64,000 nt of DNA from JADJTT01 sp049306275. GTDB taxonomy: Bacteria > Bacteroidota > Bacteroidia > Chitinophagales > Saprospiraceae. The position numbers and the translations under genes are program-made. Shown here in pieces: positions 1-7,635 of the stretch. How positions within the stretch are numbered: the first letter of the stretch is position 1; each line of letters starts with the position of its first letter. The DNA lies in the NCBI GenBank assembly GCA_049306275.1, contig JBAQQB010000208.1, positions 11,602 through 75,601 on the forward strand, written 5' to 3'. The notes under the pieces are model-generated. The model did not search any database and was not told the DNA's origin. It saw only the letters and a program-made list of their open reading frames with translations.

Positions 1-288
1 GCCATCGGACTCCAGCATCTGGATATATTTTCCTTTGTACAAAATGGTTTTGACCAGTTGGGGAGCGTTGGCTTCCGATTTGGCGCGGGCATACAACTCC
101 TCGACTTTTTCAAGGGCCGATTTGGGCAGGCCTTGTTGTTCGAGGGAGTCGATGACTTTCCATTCCGCGGCATAATCGTCGGGAGGATTGGGCGGGGTCA
201 TGTGCTGAAATGGTGAAAGGAGGTGAAAACTGTAAATGAAAGAGAGCGTCAGGATGGCGAAGAGGGAAAGCAGAATGGATTTTTTCAT
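1..288 (-). CDS. Alpha-2-macroglobulin-family protein, N-terminal fragment
   Basis: This is a partial gene that runs off the left edge, with 96 codons visible from the ATG at 288. It opens with a signal peptide (MKKSILLSLFAILTLSF) and continues with AAEWKVIDSLEQQGLPKSAL and LYARAKSEANAPQLVKTILY. That block is typical of the first ~100 residues of Bacteroidota alpha-2-macroglobulin-like proteins, which carry MG2 domains and are very large. The family is thought to act as periplasmic or surface protease traps or structural proteins. The thioester region would lie outside the window and cannot be checked. It would be the third alpha-2-macroglobulin-type gene in this stretch. Confidence 0.7.
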   Translation of the reverse strand, partial: MKKSILLSLFAILTLSFIYSFHLLSPFQHMTPPNPPDDYAAEWKVIDSLEQQGLPKSALEKVEELYARAKSEANAPQLVKTILYKGKYIQMLESDG

Positions 289-365
289 TTTGGGGGGTGA
301 TTGGTGATTAGGTAGATTGGAAAGAGAAAGATTATGGTGCACAATAGTACACTATTAACGAATGA

Positions 366-1436
366 TTAACGTGGTTTCGCGTGGAAGCGGCGGATATCGA
401 CTTCGGGGTCGAGGGGGGTGTTGTCGAGCAGGTAGCTGGCCATGTGGTGGGCGAAGAAGGGGCCTTGCGAGGCGCCTTTGGTTCCGAGTCCATTGAAAAT
501 GAATACGTTTTTAAAATCGGGGTGAACGCCCAGCAGGGGGCGGCGGTCTTTTACTGTTGGACGCACGGCGGCTTTATGTGTTACAATTTCGTAGGGAACT
601 TTGAGAATTTTTTCCAGTTGGCCGGTCAGCCAGGTTTTGCCTTCGGGGGTTGGGGCCTCGTTTTCGTAGCGCCAGATGTAGTTGGAACCCGCCCAGTAGG
701 TACCGTCTTCCATGGGTACGAGGAAGAAGTGGTGGCGGAGCAATTTTTCGGGCTGCGGGCCGGCGATGCGGATGTGCAGGACTTCCCCTTTCGCGCCCTC
801 GTAGGGCAGGTTGTTGAAGAAAGGATTGTGTTTGGACTGGTAGCCCTCGCAAAAGACGATGGCTTTGGCCGACCAGTCGCGATAGTGCAGGCGTTCGGAA
901 GAGCGATCGAGTTCTTCGTAGAAGAAAGTGTCTTCTACAACTTCATGGTTTGCGTGGAGCCAGGACCGGAAACCCGACAGCAGGGCCGGGAGGTTGACCT
1001 GTGCGCCATGGGATAATTCGCCGAAGGCGAAGACGGGATGGATCAGGTCTGGCCAGATACCGGGTTCTGCTTCCGGGAGCAGGTATTTTTCGTAGCCCTC
1101 ATCGCCCAGGCGCGACATCCAGTGGTTTTGTTCGGTAACCGAAAAGAGGGTGCGCAGCACGTGGCGGTCGCGGTATAGCTCGGCGCCGAGCAGGGTTTCC
1201 AGTTGGCGGTAGGTTTGCCGGGCGAAAGGCACGAGGTCGTCGATGCGCCAGGCCTTGACGTAACGGCGTCCCGTGACCGGGTTGATGATACCGGCGGCAA
1301 CGGTGGAAGCGGTGCCGGTATGGCCGGGGTCTACAACCAGGAGCCGCTGATTTTTTTGATGGAGAAAGAAAGCGAGCAGTGAGCCTGCCAGCCCTTGCCC
1401 TACGATGATGTAATCGACTTGTTTCACGGTATTCAT
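366..1436 (-). CDS. FAD-dependent amino-acid-oxidase-like oxidoreductase (DAO family)
   Basis: The protein has 356 residues. The start MNTVKQVDYIIVGQGLAGSL puts the Rossmann motif GQGLAG near residue 12, where the FAD ADP moiety binds. Later landmarks are AAGIINPVTGRRYV and, near the C-terminus, AAVRPTVKDRRPLLG and FIFNGLGTKGASQGP, which is the usual DAO/glycine-oxidase closing segment. It has no signal peptide and is probably cytoplasmic. The start overlaps the stop of the upstream MmcQ-like gene in an ATGA, so the two are co-translated. The open frame extends 147 codons upstream, but that part lies inside the MmcQ gene in another frame. The substrate cannot be told; ThiO-like glycine oxidases and MnmC C-terminal domains are related. 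Confidence 0.85.
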   Translation of the reverse strand: MNTVKQVDYIIVGQGLAGSLLAFFLHQKNQRLLVVDPGHTGTASTVAAGIINPVTGRRYVKAWRIDDLVPFARQTYRQLETLLGAELYRDRHVLRTLFSVTEQNHWMSRLGDEGYEKYLLPEAEPGIWPDLIHPVFAFGELSHGAQVNLPALLSGFRSWLHANHEVVEDTFFYEELDRSSERLHYRDWSAKAIVFCEGYQSKHNPFFNNLPYEGAKGEVLHIRIAGPQPEKLLRHHFFLVPMEDGTYWAGSNYIWRYENEAPTPEGKTWLTGQLEKILKVPYEIVTHKAAVRPTVKDRRPLLGVHPDFKNVFIFNGLGTKGASQGPFFAHHMASYLLDNTPLDPEVDIRRFHAKPR

Positions 1437-1792
1437 TCGAGTTGTTCCAGTTCGGTTCGGAGTTTTTTGGGAAGGCCGGCCACGACGAGGTCGTAGGAGT
1501 GGTCGATGAGTTCGCGGAGGAGGCTGTCGTCTACAGCGCCCTGGCAATCGATCATATTCCAGTGGATTTTGCTCATGTGCCAGGCCGGTTTGATTTCTTC
1601 GTAGGTTTCGCGCAGCTCGATCGAGCGTTCGGGGTCGCATTTGAGGGAAATGGAGAAATCGGGGTTGTCGAGCCCTGTGATGGCAAACATTTTCCCCATT
1701 ACCTTGAACACCAGAGTCACCTCGTCGAAGGGGAAGGTTTCTTCTACCCCTTTTTTGGAAAGGCAGTATTGGCGGAAGTATTCGAGATCCAT
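1433..1792 (-). CDS. MmcQ/YjbR family (DUF419) DNA-binding-fold protein
   Basis: This is a 119-residue protein. MDLEYFRQYCLSKKGVEETF, then PFDEVTLVFKVMGKMFAITG and HWNMIDCQGAVDDSLLRELI, match the small MmcQ/YjbR family along its whole length. The fold resembles a CyaY-like or double-wing structure, and the molecular role is not established. I chose the start at 1792 because the upstream 34 codons of the open frame are translated AGTGAAA-type repeat DNA (FHFFTISLFHHF...), not protein. The gene is the first of a two-gene unit with the FAD oxidoreductase, with a 4-bp overlap. Confidence 0.88.
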   Translation of the reverse strand: MDLEYFRQYCLSKKGVEETFPFDEVTLVFKVMGKMFAITGLDNPDFSISLKCDPERSIELRETYEEIKPAWHMSKIHWNMIDCQGAVDDSLLRELIDHSYDLVVAGLPKKLRTELEQLE

Positions 1793-1800
1793 TTGGTTTA

Positions 1801-1908
1801 GTGAAAGAGTGAAATGGTGAAAAAGTGAAATGGTGAAAAAGTGAAAGGGAGGCCAAATTGGCAAAGCCAATTTGCATTTCTTCTTTTTCACCATTTCACC
1901 TTTTCACT
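1801..1908. repeat. GTGAAA-word tandem repeat with inverted counterpart
   Basis: Words of the form GTGAAAAAG and GTGAAATG repeat from 1801 to 1847, and their reverse complement (TTTTTCACCATTTCACCTTT) follows at about 1885-1905. Between them CCAAATTGGC and GCCAATTTG form a second small hairpin. The whole block can fold into one long stem. It sits between the MmcQ-like gene start and the tRNA gene. Confidence 0.8.
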
Positions 1909-1957
1909 AAAAATCAGGTTGAATATAGGGAAAAATTGCTTCCCAGGAAAGGAAAAG

Positions 1958-2029
1958 TGGCCCTACCAGGACTCGAACCTGGATTTAAAGTTTAGGAAAC
2001 TTCCGTTCTATCCCTTGAACTATAGGGCC
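1958..2029 (-). tRNA. tRNA-Arg (anticodon CCU)
   Basis: Read on the minus strand, the acceptor arms GGCCCTA and TAGGGCC pair, followed by discriminator A. The D stem is GTTC/GAAC. The anticodon stem GAAGT/ACTTT carries the loop TTCCTAA, giving anticodon CCT. The T stem is CCAGG/CCTGG with loop TTCGAGT. Length is 72 nt, and CCA is not encoded. It would decode AGG arginine codons. Confidence 0.95.
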
Positions 2030-2046
2030 TTTTCTAAAGGGGAAGG

Positions 2047-2078
2047 CAAATATAGGAAGTTTGGACGGTTCAAGCAAG
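2047..2078 (-). promoter_or_regulatory. Promoter for tRNA-Arg, Bacteroidota type
   Basis: On the minus strand a CTTG at 2078-2075 is followed after 20 nt by TATATTTG at 2054-2047, a perfect TAnnTTTG box. It lies 17 nt upstream of the mature tRNA 5' end at 2029. Confidence 0.6.
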
Positions 2079-2130
2079 ATGCAGTTTATTCCTGCTGAGC
2101 CGCCTTATCCTCCCGTTCGGCCTCCTTCTT

Positions 2131-2161
2131 TTTGCCCCATCCTGCGCTGGTGGGATATTTG
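2131..2161 (+). promoter_or_regulatory. Bacteroidota-type promoter for the TPR/barrel-glycosyltransferase operon
   Basis: TTTG at 2131-2134, a 19-nt spacer and GATATTTG at 2154-2161 give an almost consensus -33/-7 pair (one mismatch in TAnnTTTG). The predicted transcript start near 2166 falls just before ATG 2174 and ATG 2186, which rules out the longer open frame starting at 2132. Confidence 0.6.
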
Positions 2162-2185
2162 AACAAAATTCAAATGTCACACACC

Positions 2186-3409
2186 ATGAAAACATCGCTG
2201 TATCTGACTCTTCTGCTCCTGCTTTGGAGCCTCCCCGCCGTTCAGGCCCAGGACCTGGCCAAGGCCCGCCAACTCTCCCAATCCGGACACTACGCCGATG
2301 CCGAATCGGCTTTCAGCCAGTTGCTGGCCCAACAACCTCAAAACCCCGATGCGCTCCTCGCACGCGGCTTCAACTTCTCATGGTGGGGCCGCTATGCCGA
2401 TGCGCTCCAGGCTTTCTCCCAGACGCTCGACGCACAGCCCGGCAACTTCGAAGCCCAAAAGGGCGCCGCTTTTACCCTGCTCTACCAGGGCAATGCCAAA
2501 GAAGCCGCACAGGCCTTTGAATCTCTCACCGCCCAGGCCCCTTCCGCTTACGACCTGTTCATTGGCAAAGGCCTGGCCTGGCAGGCTGCAAAGGAATACC
2601 GCAAAGCGCAAACGGCTTTTAAACGGGCGCTGGAGCTACAACCTCAGTCGGCCGAAGCCTTGCAATTTCTCCAATCGGCAGCCCTGGCCCCCGCCTTCCT
2701 CGAAACTGATATCTGGCTGGGCTTCTCCCGCCTCGACGCCGATGTCAACCAGTTCAACCTCCGCGGAGCCCAGTTGAGCATCCAGGCTGCCAAAAAGTGG
2801 CGGGCTTTGTTCAAATATGATAACTCCCTTGCGCTGGATATCCTCAACCTGGCGCGGCGCGACCGCAACGCGCCGCTGGTCTCTGCCGGCCTGGTGCGCG
2901 AATGGAACGGCAAATCGCTCTCAGAAGCCGAATACGGCCTGCGTTTTCTTGAAGAAAACCAGACCCAGCAGCTGATCTCCGCCGGGCAGGTCTTCTTCCT
3001 GCCCAATAACTCCCGCCTCAAAGCCGGCGGACTTCTGGGTTTCGGGCAAAATCTGGATACTGAGTGGATGGCCTATGCTTCCTACAACGCTCCCCTCGGT
3101 GAAAAATTCCGGTTCGAACCCACCTATTACTTCATCCAGCCGCCCAACGCGCCCGGCCCGGAACACCGCCTGCAACTCGGCCTGCAATACCAGTCGCGCA
3201 GGGGCTATCAGCTCAATCTCTATGGCCTGTACGGCAACACCCTCATCCAGGAAGGCGAAGGCAGGCAGCCCCTCTTCGGCTGGAGCTTCACAGCCCTGGC
3301 CCCATTCTCCAACATAGCCTGGGCACAACTCACCCTGCGCCAGGAGAAAGGGGTATTCTACAATTTCACCTCCGCCGCGCTCGGGCTGAAAGTCAGAATC
3401 AACAAATAA
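2186..3409 (+). CDS. TPR-repeat protein with C-terminal YaiO-type outer-membrane beta-barrel
   Basis: The protein has 407 residues. The signal peptide (MKTSLYLTLLLLLWSLPAVQAQ) is followed by three or four TPR units over about residues 25-180, for example ARQLSQSGHYADAESAFSQL and KGLAWQAAKEYRKAQTAFKR. A barrel-like region with alternating hydrophobic strands runs to the end, closing on LGLKVRINK. This TPR-then-barrel plan is that of YaiO-like proteins and, at larger size, of the polysaccharide export proteins BcsC and PgaA. The next gene, 21 bp downstream, is a processive glycosyltransferase, so I infer it is the outer-membrane exit for that polymer. ATG 2174 is a possible alternative start. 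Confidence 0.75.
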   Translation: MKTSLYLTLLLLLWSLPAVQAQDLAKARQLSQSGHYADAESAFSQLLAQQPQNPDALLARGFNFSWWGRYADALQAFSQTLDAQPGNFEAQKGAAFTLLYQGNAKEAAQAFESLTAQAPSAYDLFIGKGLAWQAAKEYRKAQTAFKRALELQPQSAEALQFLQSAALAPAFLETDIWLGFSRLDADVNQFNLRGAQLSIQAAKKWRALFKYDNSLALDILNLARRDRNAPLVSAGLVREWNGKSLSEAEYGLRFLEENQTQQLISAGQVFFLPNNSRLKAGGLLGFGQNLDTEWMAYASYNAPLGEKFRFEPTYYFIQPPNAPGPEHRLQLGLQYQSRRGYQLNLYGLYGNTLIQEGEGRQPLFGWSFTALAPFSNIAWAQLTLRQEKGVFYNFTSAALGLKVRINK

Positions 3410-3430
3410 TAACCTGAAAAACCGCCCATT

Positions 3431-5284
3431 ATGAACACGCTTCATCAGAAAGATACTGCTCTTCCTGCCGCCATGATCATTCCTGCCGCCGCCAGGCCTC
3501 TTTCCGAAAAAACAGCCGCAGCCACCGGCAGCAAAGCCCCAAAGCCCGCTCTTTATCTGGTGGTCTTCGCCAGCTGGCTGGCCGCGATCGCCTGGTTCGG
3601 ACCCCGCCTGCTGTCCCTGCTCGGCATGGCCTACAGCTGGCCTTCCTGGCTGGCGCTGGCCGCATTTGTCGCCTTCATCCACTTTGCCTGGCTGTATGGT
3701 ATATATAACGTGTCGGTCGTGCTGTTTGCCCTGTACTATCGTTTTTTCCAACGAAAAGATAAAGAAACGCCCAGGGCTTACCCTGCCACTTTGCCGCCTG
3801 TAGCCATCCTCTACACCACCTGCAACGACTTCGTCGAGGAAAGCGTGGAGTCTTGCGTCAGGCAGGACTACCCCAGCTATAAGGTCTATATCCTCGACGA
3901 CAGCTCGCAGCAGGCGTTCAAAGACCGGGTCGACCGTTTTGCCAGCCGCTATCCCGGACTGGTGGAGGTGGTGCGCCGTCCCGACCGCAAGGCTTTCAAG
4001 GCCGGCAATATGAACCACGGCTTGAGCGTAGCGGCTACGGAAGAGCCCTACTTCGCCATCGCCGATGCCGATGAGATACTACCGTCCGATTTCCTGAGCA
4101 AACTGGTTCCGGTCATGGAAGCCGATCCCTGGTGCGGGTTCGCCCAGGCCAACCACCGCTCCAACCCCGGGGCGCAAAGCCCGCTGGCAAAGGCCCTGGG
4201 CGTAGGAATCGACATCCATTGGAAATGGTACCAGCCGCTGCGCAATGACTACGGCTTCGTCATGTTCCTGGGCCATGGCGCGCTGCTGCGCCGCAAGTGC
4301 TGGGAAGAGATCGGCGGCTTTCCCGACATCGTCAGCGAAGACCTGGGCTTCGCGATCGAAATCCGCGAAAAAGGCTACCGCGGCCGGTTTGTCGAAGATG
4401 TCATCTGCTACGAAGACTTCCCCGACACGGTCAGGGCTTTCCGCATCCGGCATATGAAGTGGACGCGAGGCACGAGCGAATTTCTCGCCAAAAAGATGGG
4501 CTGGCTGCTCCGCGCCAAAAACATCAGCTGGGCAGAAAAACTCGACATCCTCTTCCCCACCCTCAACCTGCCGCTGACGCTGCTCTATTTCTCCTTCATG
4601 GTCAACGCCAACCTGCTCCTCCCCTACTTTTTCGGCCAATGGAAGGATGTGACCTTCGTGATCGGAGGCCAGGAAAGGAGCATGCCTATCATTGCGCTCG
4701 ACACGCGCTTCGAGGCCATCTACGACCCCGATTTCTTCGCCATGACCATGCTCACTTTTTTCGCTCCGGTGCTTTGTTTCATCCTGGCCCTTGCGCACCG
4801 GCCGCTCCAGCTGGCGCGTTTCCTGGGTTACAGCACGGCCATGTACGCGGCGCTTTCCCCGCTCTCCTCGCTGGGCGTGCTGGCCTATATGATCTCCGGC
4901 AAAGCCATCTTCCTGGTCACGGGCGATGTGCAACAAAAGGCCGTTCCGGAAGAAAAAACAGGCAGTTGGCTGGAAAAATGGAAAACCGGTTACCGGCAGT
5001 TCATCACCAAAAGCCACCCCGACCAGCCGGCGGTACAGTGGTTTGAGGTGTTGACCGGACTGCTCTTTGCCGTAGTCTGCGTATTCATGTTCCAGATCAG
5101 CTTCTTTGGCCTTTGCCTGGCCTTCATCCTGCTGCCGCTGATGCACCGGCTCGGCTGGGAGCACAAGCTCGTCAGGGCCCTGGTTTTTGTGCCCTTCATC
5201 CTGATACTTTCAGGTGTGGCGGTTGCGGGCATGAGCATGTTTGGCATGCAGTCGGTCTTCTTCGGGTATGGCTTTCATTTTTAA
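3431..5284 (+). CDS. Processive family 2 glycosyltransferase (cellulose-synthase-like)
   Basis: A 617-residue inner-membrane enzyme. Two or three N-terminal membrane segments (residues ~38-105) precede a GT-A domain: VAILYTTCNDFVEESVESCV, YILDDSS, the DxD motif in IADADEILPSDF, the TED-like SEDLGFAIEI and RHMKWTRGTSEF in place of QxxRW. These are the hallmarks of chain-elongating synthases. Several C-terminal membrane helices follow. It should polymerise a UDP- or GDP-sugar on the cytoplasmic side and push the chain across the membrane. The partner is the TPR/barrel protein upstream. No PilZ domain is visible, so c-di-GMP control by that route is unlikely. The polymer cannot be named. Confidence 0.85.
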   Translation: MNTLHQKDTALPAAMIIPAAARPLSEKTAAATGSKAPKPALYLVVFASWLAAIAWFGPRLLSLLGMAYSWPSWLALAAFVAFIHFAWLYGIYNVSVVLFALYYRFFQRKDKETPRAYPATLPPVAILYTTCNDFVEESVESCVRQDYPSYKVYILDDSSQQAFKDRVDRFASRYPGLVEVVRRPDRKAFKAGNMNHGLSVAATEEPYFAIADADEILPSDFLSKLVPVMEADPWCGFAQANHRSNPGAQSPLAKALGVGIDIHWKWYQPLRNDYGFVMFLGHGALLRRKCWEEIGGFPDIVSEDLGFAIEIREKGYRGRFVEDVICYEDFPDTVRAFRIRHMKWTRGTSEFLAKKMGWLLRAKNISWAEKLDILFPTLNLPLTLLYFSFMVNANLLLPYFFGQWKDVTFVIGGQERSMPIIALDTRFEAIYDPDFFAMTMLTFFAPVLCFILALAHRPLQLARFLGYSTAMYAALSPLSSLGVLAYMISGKAIFLVTGDVQQKAVPEEKTGSWLEKWKTGYRQFITKSHPDQPAVQWFEVLTGLLFAVVCVFMFQISFFGLCLAFILLPLMHRLGWEHKLVRALVFVPFILILSGVAVAGMSMFGMQSVFFGYGFHF

Positions 5285-5329
5285 AAATCACTGCCTACAC
5301 TGATTTTTCTCATTTGAATTCTGGGAAAA

Positions 5330-6112
5330 ATGACGGAAACTGCCAAAAACCTGAGAAGTATGAAACAACTGGATCGTTTGACCGATTCCGATCACCCCAA
5401 AATCCGAGAGATCGCCTATCAGCTGACGGAAGGCGCCTGGGCCGAGGACGAGAAGGTGCGCAGCCTGTTCTACTTCGTCCGGGATGAGATCCGATTCGGG
5501 TTTCCATCCAGGCTTTTCGACTTGAAGGCCTCTGAGGTACTGGAGGAAAAAATGGGGGCCTGTATTTCCAAGACCGTTTTATTCAAAGCCCTGCTCGACG
5601 CAGCGGGGGTTGGCGCCAGGTTTCATTTTGGGACCATAGACCTGGAGGTGTTCCGCGGCATCGTGCCGGGGTATATGCGCTGGGTGTTTCCCAAAACGGT
5701 AGCCCACGCCTGGCTGGAGGTCATGCTCTACGGCGAATGGAAGGCGATGGACTCTTTCATCTTCGACAAGCCCTACTTCAAAGGCGCAAAAAACAAGCTG
5801 GCCGATGAAGGGCTCGACAGGGGCTACGGGCTGGCCTGCCGCCACAGCCAATGCAGCTGCGGTTTCCATTTCGGGGAAAGAGGGTTTGTCCAAATGCAGG
5901 CCGTTTCAGAAGACCTGGGGTCCTGGGAGGATGCGATGGATTTTTACGGCAGCGGCTTCTTCGAAGAGATGGATCCGCGCCTGGAGGCCCTTTACCCGAA
6001 GATGGCGGCGCTGGTCAACCGACGGATCCGCAAGATCCGGATACAGAGCCTTAAAGAAGAGGAGCGCCCCGTGCCCGTGGCCTCGTACTTCGACCAATTC
6101 ATCACGAGATAA
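5330..6112 (+). CDS. Transglutaminase-like domain protein
   Basis: A 260-residue protein with no signal peptide. The cysteine-histidine-aspartate triad of the transglutaminase-like superfamily is visible: Cys in EKMGACISKTVLFKALLDAAG, His in KTVAHAWLEVML and Asp in GEWKAMDSFIFD. The front part (LTEGAWAEDEKVRSLFYFVRDEIRFGF) is the usual helix before that domain. A cysteine pair in ACRHSQCSCGF could bind metal. It lies 45 bp after the glycosyltransferase on the same strand and is followed by a strong hairpin, so it is probably the last gene of that unit. The substrate is unknown. An internal start at 5360 is possible. Confidence 0.75.
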   Translation: MTETAKNLRSMKQLDRLTDSDHPKIREIAYQLTEGAWAEDEKVRSLFYFVRDEIRFGFPSRLFDLKASEVLEEKMGACISKTVLFKALLDAAGVGARFHFGTIDLEVFRGIVPGYMRWVFPKTVAHAWLEVMLYGEWKAMDSFIFDKPYFKGAKNKLADEGLDRGYGLACRHSQCSCGFHFGERGFVQMQAVSEDLGSWEDAMDFYGSGFFEEMDPRLEALYPKMAALVNRRIRKIRIQSLKEEERPVPVASYFDQFITR

Positions 6113-6143
6113 AAGAACAGTCATACAGCTGTTATCTTTTTAA

Positions 6144-6172
6144 GGGCGGTGTATGTTCATGCACCGCCTTTT
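6144..6172 (+). terminator. Rho-independent terminator after the transglutaminase-like gene
   Basis: GGCGGTGTATG and CATGCACCGCC pair as an 11-bp stem (one G-T wobble) at 6145-6168 with a two-base loop, followed by TTTT. Confidence 0.8.
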
Positions 6173-6543
6173 CCATTCCCCCTTCTTTGGGTGTACTTTA
6201 AAAAACAAAATTTTATTTTGCAAAAAACCTCCCCTGTATTTGAGATTTCTCATGAATCTGCCAATACCCGGATGGAATCCAAACCATAAAAGGTAAATTT
6301 CGCAATAAACTGCTTTACTGCTGTTTATGGTGATAAAAATCACCGCCTACCACTAACGAAGATCATTCCCGGATTAAATTTTCGAGCCGATTTTTGAGCC
6401 ATGAACAACAAATGAATAAATGTTCATACGTTCTTTTGTAATCATTAACAAGCTCCGGGAACAAGTGCCTCATAGAAAAATCAGAATAAGATTCTTCTAC
6501 GCTTCTTCCCGGGGTTAATTTCTTCACAATAATTTTTCTTGCC
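6173..6543 (+). other. Long AT-rich leader region before the sulfur locus
   Basis: This 370-bp gap is clearly more AT-rich than its surroundings and holds no convincing gene on either strand. It contains a symmetrical GGTGAT-AAAA-ATCACC element at 6329-6344 and probably the promoter of the rhodanese-porin operon. I could not place a -7 box with confidence. A 60-codon antisense frame (6545 to 6363) is noted but not accepted. Confidence 0.5.
6329..6344. promoter_or_regulatory. FNR/CRP-like operator candidate
   Basis: GGTGATAAAAATCACC is a perfect inverted repeat containing TGAT-N4-ATCA, the core of FNR-family operators (TTGAT-N4-ATCAA). It lies 200 bp upstream of the first sulfur-locus gene. 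A second TGAT-N4-ATCA lies between the divergent cytochrome and molybdoenzyme genes. Confidence 0.4.
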
Positions 6544-7557
6544 ATGAAAAACTTCTCTAAGTTATTGGTACTGGGTCTGGTAGTAGGTTTAATTTTCGCT
6601 TCCTGCAAAAAAGACCCCGATCCACAGGAAAATCAATTTAGCACGCTTGCACAGTACATGCAGGACAACAACCTGGATCTTGCCACGATCAACGGCGGTT
6701 TTGCCAAGCCTGGTTCCGCCCTCAACGTCAACCCTACCGACTATTCGGTACCCGACTACTACGTCATTGACATCCGCACTGCCGACGCTTTCAACAGCGG
6801 CCACATCAAAAATGCGGTGAACGTTCCCATCACTAACGTACTCGACGAGGCTCCCAACGCAGCCGGCAAACCCATCCTCATAGTATGCGCTTCCGGCCAG
6901 ACTGCAGGCCGCGCCGTTGCCGCTCTCCGCATGAAAGGCTACACGGCATATTCTCTCAAATGGGGGATGTCCGCATGGCACTCCAGCTTCAGCGGCACCT
7001 GGGAAGGCAAAAAAGGCGACTTCGCTTCCCCCAACTGGGTGACCACCGGCACGCCGCCTGCATACTCCACCTTCGGCACCCCCGAGATATTCAGCGATGC
7101 GGCCACACCGGAAGCTATCCTGGATGAGCAAATCGAAAAAATGCTCGCCAACACGGAATGGGGCGTAACCAAGGACATCGTCCTGGCCAACCCGGGCAAC
7201 TACTTCATCAACAACTACTGGACACAGCCCGTTTGGGATCTCCTGGGCCACATCAATGGCGCGTACCGCATCAACGAAGACCTCAACCTCGCAGGTCTGA
7301 AATACCTTGATCCCAGCAAAACCATCCTGACCTACTGCTATACCGGCCAGACTTCCTCCATCACCAACGCATGGCTTGAAGTGCTCGGCTACGATACCAA
7401 GAGCCTTATGTTCGGCGCCAATGGCATCATCCACACCAACATGCTCAACTCCACGGATGACATCAAGAAAGTGACCTGGGGCGGCGCAGGCGCAGGCAGC
7501 AACCTCAACTTTGGCTACTACGACTCGAACGGTACGTATTTCAACCCGATACCGTAA
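6544..7557 (+). CDS. Lipoprotein with two rhodanese-like domains
   Basis: A 337-residue protein. The lipobox is LIFASC, so lipidation at Cys20 is expected. The first rhodanese domain reads YYVIDIRTADAFNSGHIKNA and carries the catalytic loop IVCASGQTAGRAV. The second, from about residue 200, carries ILTYCYTGQTSSITNAWLEV. Both loops keep the active cysteine that forms a persulfide. It is probably anchored in the periplasm or at the outer surface and moves sulfane sulfur. A hairpin follows the gene, and a porin and a second sulfurtransferase come next on the same strand. It opens the sulfur locus. Confidence 0.85.
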   Translation: MKNFSKLLVLGLVVGLIFASCKKDPDPQENQFSTLAQYMQDNNLDLATINGGFAKPGSALNVNPTDYSVPDYYVIDIRTADAFNSGHIKNAVNVPITNVLDEAPNAAGKPILIVCASGQTAGRAVAALRMKGYTAYSLKWGMSAWHSSFSGTWEGKKGDFASPNWVTTGTPPAYSTFGTPEIFSDAATPEAILDEQIEKMLANTEWGVTKDIVLANPGNYFINNYWTQPVWDLLGHINGAYRINEDLNLAGLKYLDPSKTILTYCYTGQTSSITNAWLEVLGYDTKSLMFGANGIIHTNMLNSTDDIKKVTWGGAGAGSNLNFGYYDSNGTYFNPIP

Positions 7558-7569
7558 TGGTGAGAACGG

Positions 7570-7600
7570 AAGGGAAAGGGCCTCCTACCCTTTCCCTTTT
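7570..7600 (+). terminator. Hairpin terminator or attenuator between rhodanese and porin genes
   Basis: AAGGGAAAGGG (7570-7580) pairs with CCCTTTCCCTT (7588-7598) around a 7-nt loop and is followed by a short T run. It may attenuate read-through into the porin gene rather than stop it fully. Confidence 0.65.
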
Positions 7601-7635
7601 ACTACCTTCTTTTACCTTCATTTCAACTCCTTGCC

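Noticed and set aside
1841..2098. Plus-strand frame encoding PYQDSNLDLKFRKLPF and similar
   Set aside because: It is the reverse complement of the tRNA-Arg gene plus repeat DNA, a well-known false protein pattern.
6363..6545. Antisense 60-codon frame starting MARKIIVKKLTPGRSVEESY in the leader of the rhodanese gene
   Set aside because: It overlaps the start of a real gene, matches no family I know, and lies in AT-rich control DNA; kept only as a note.
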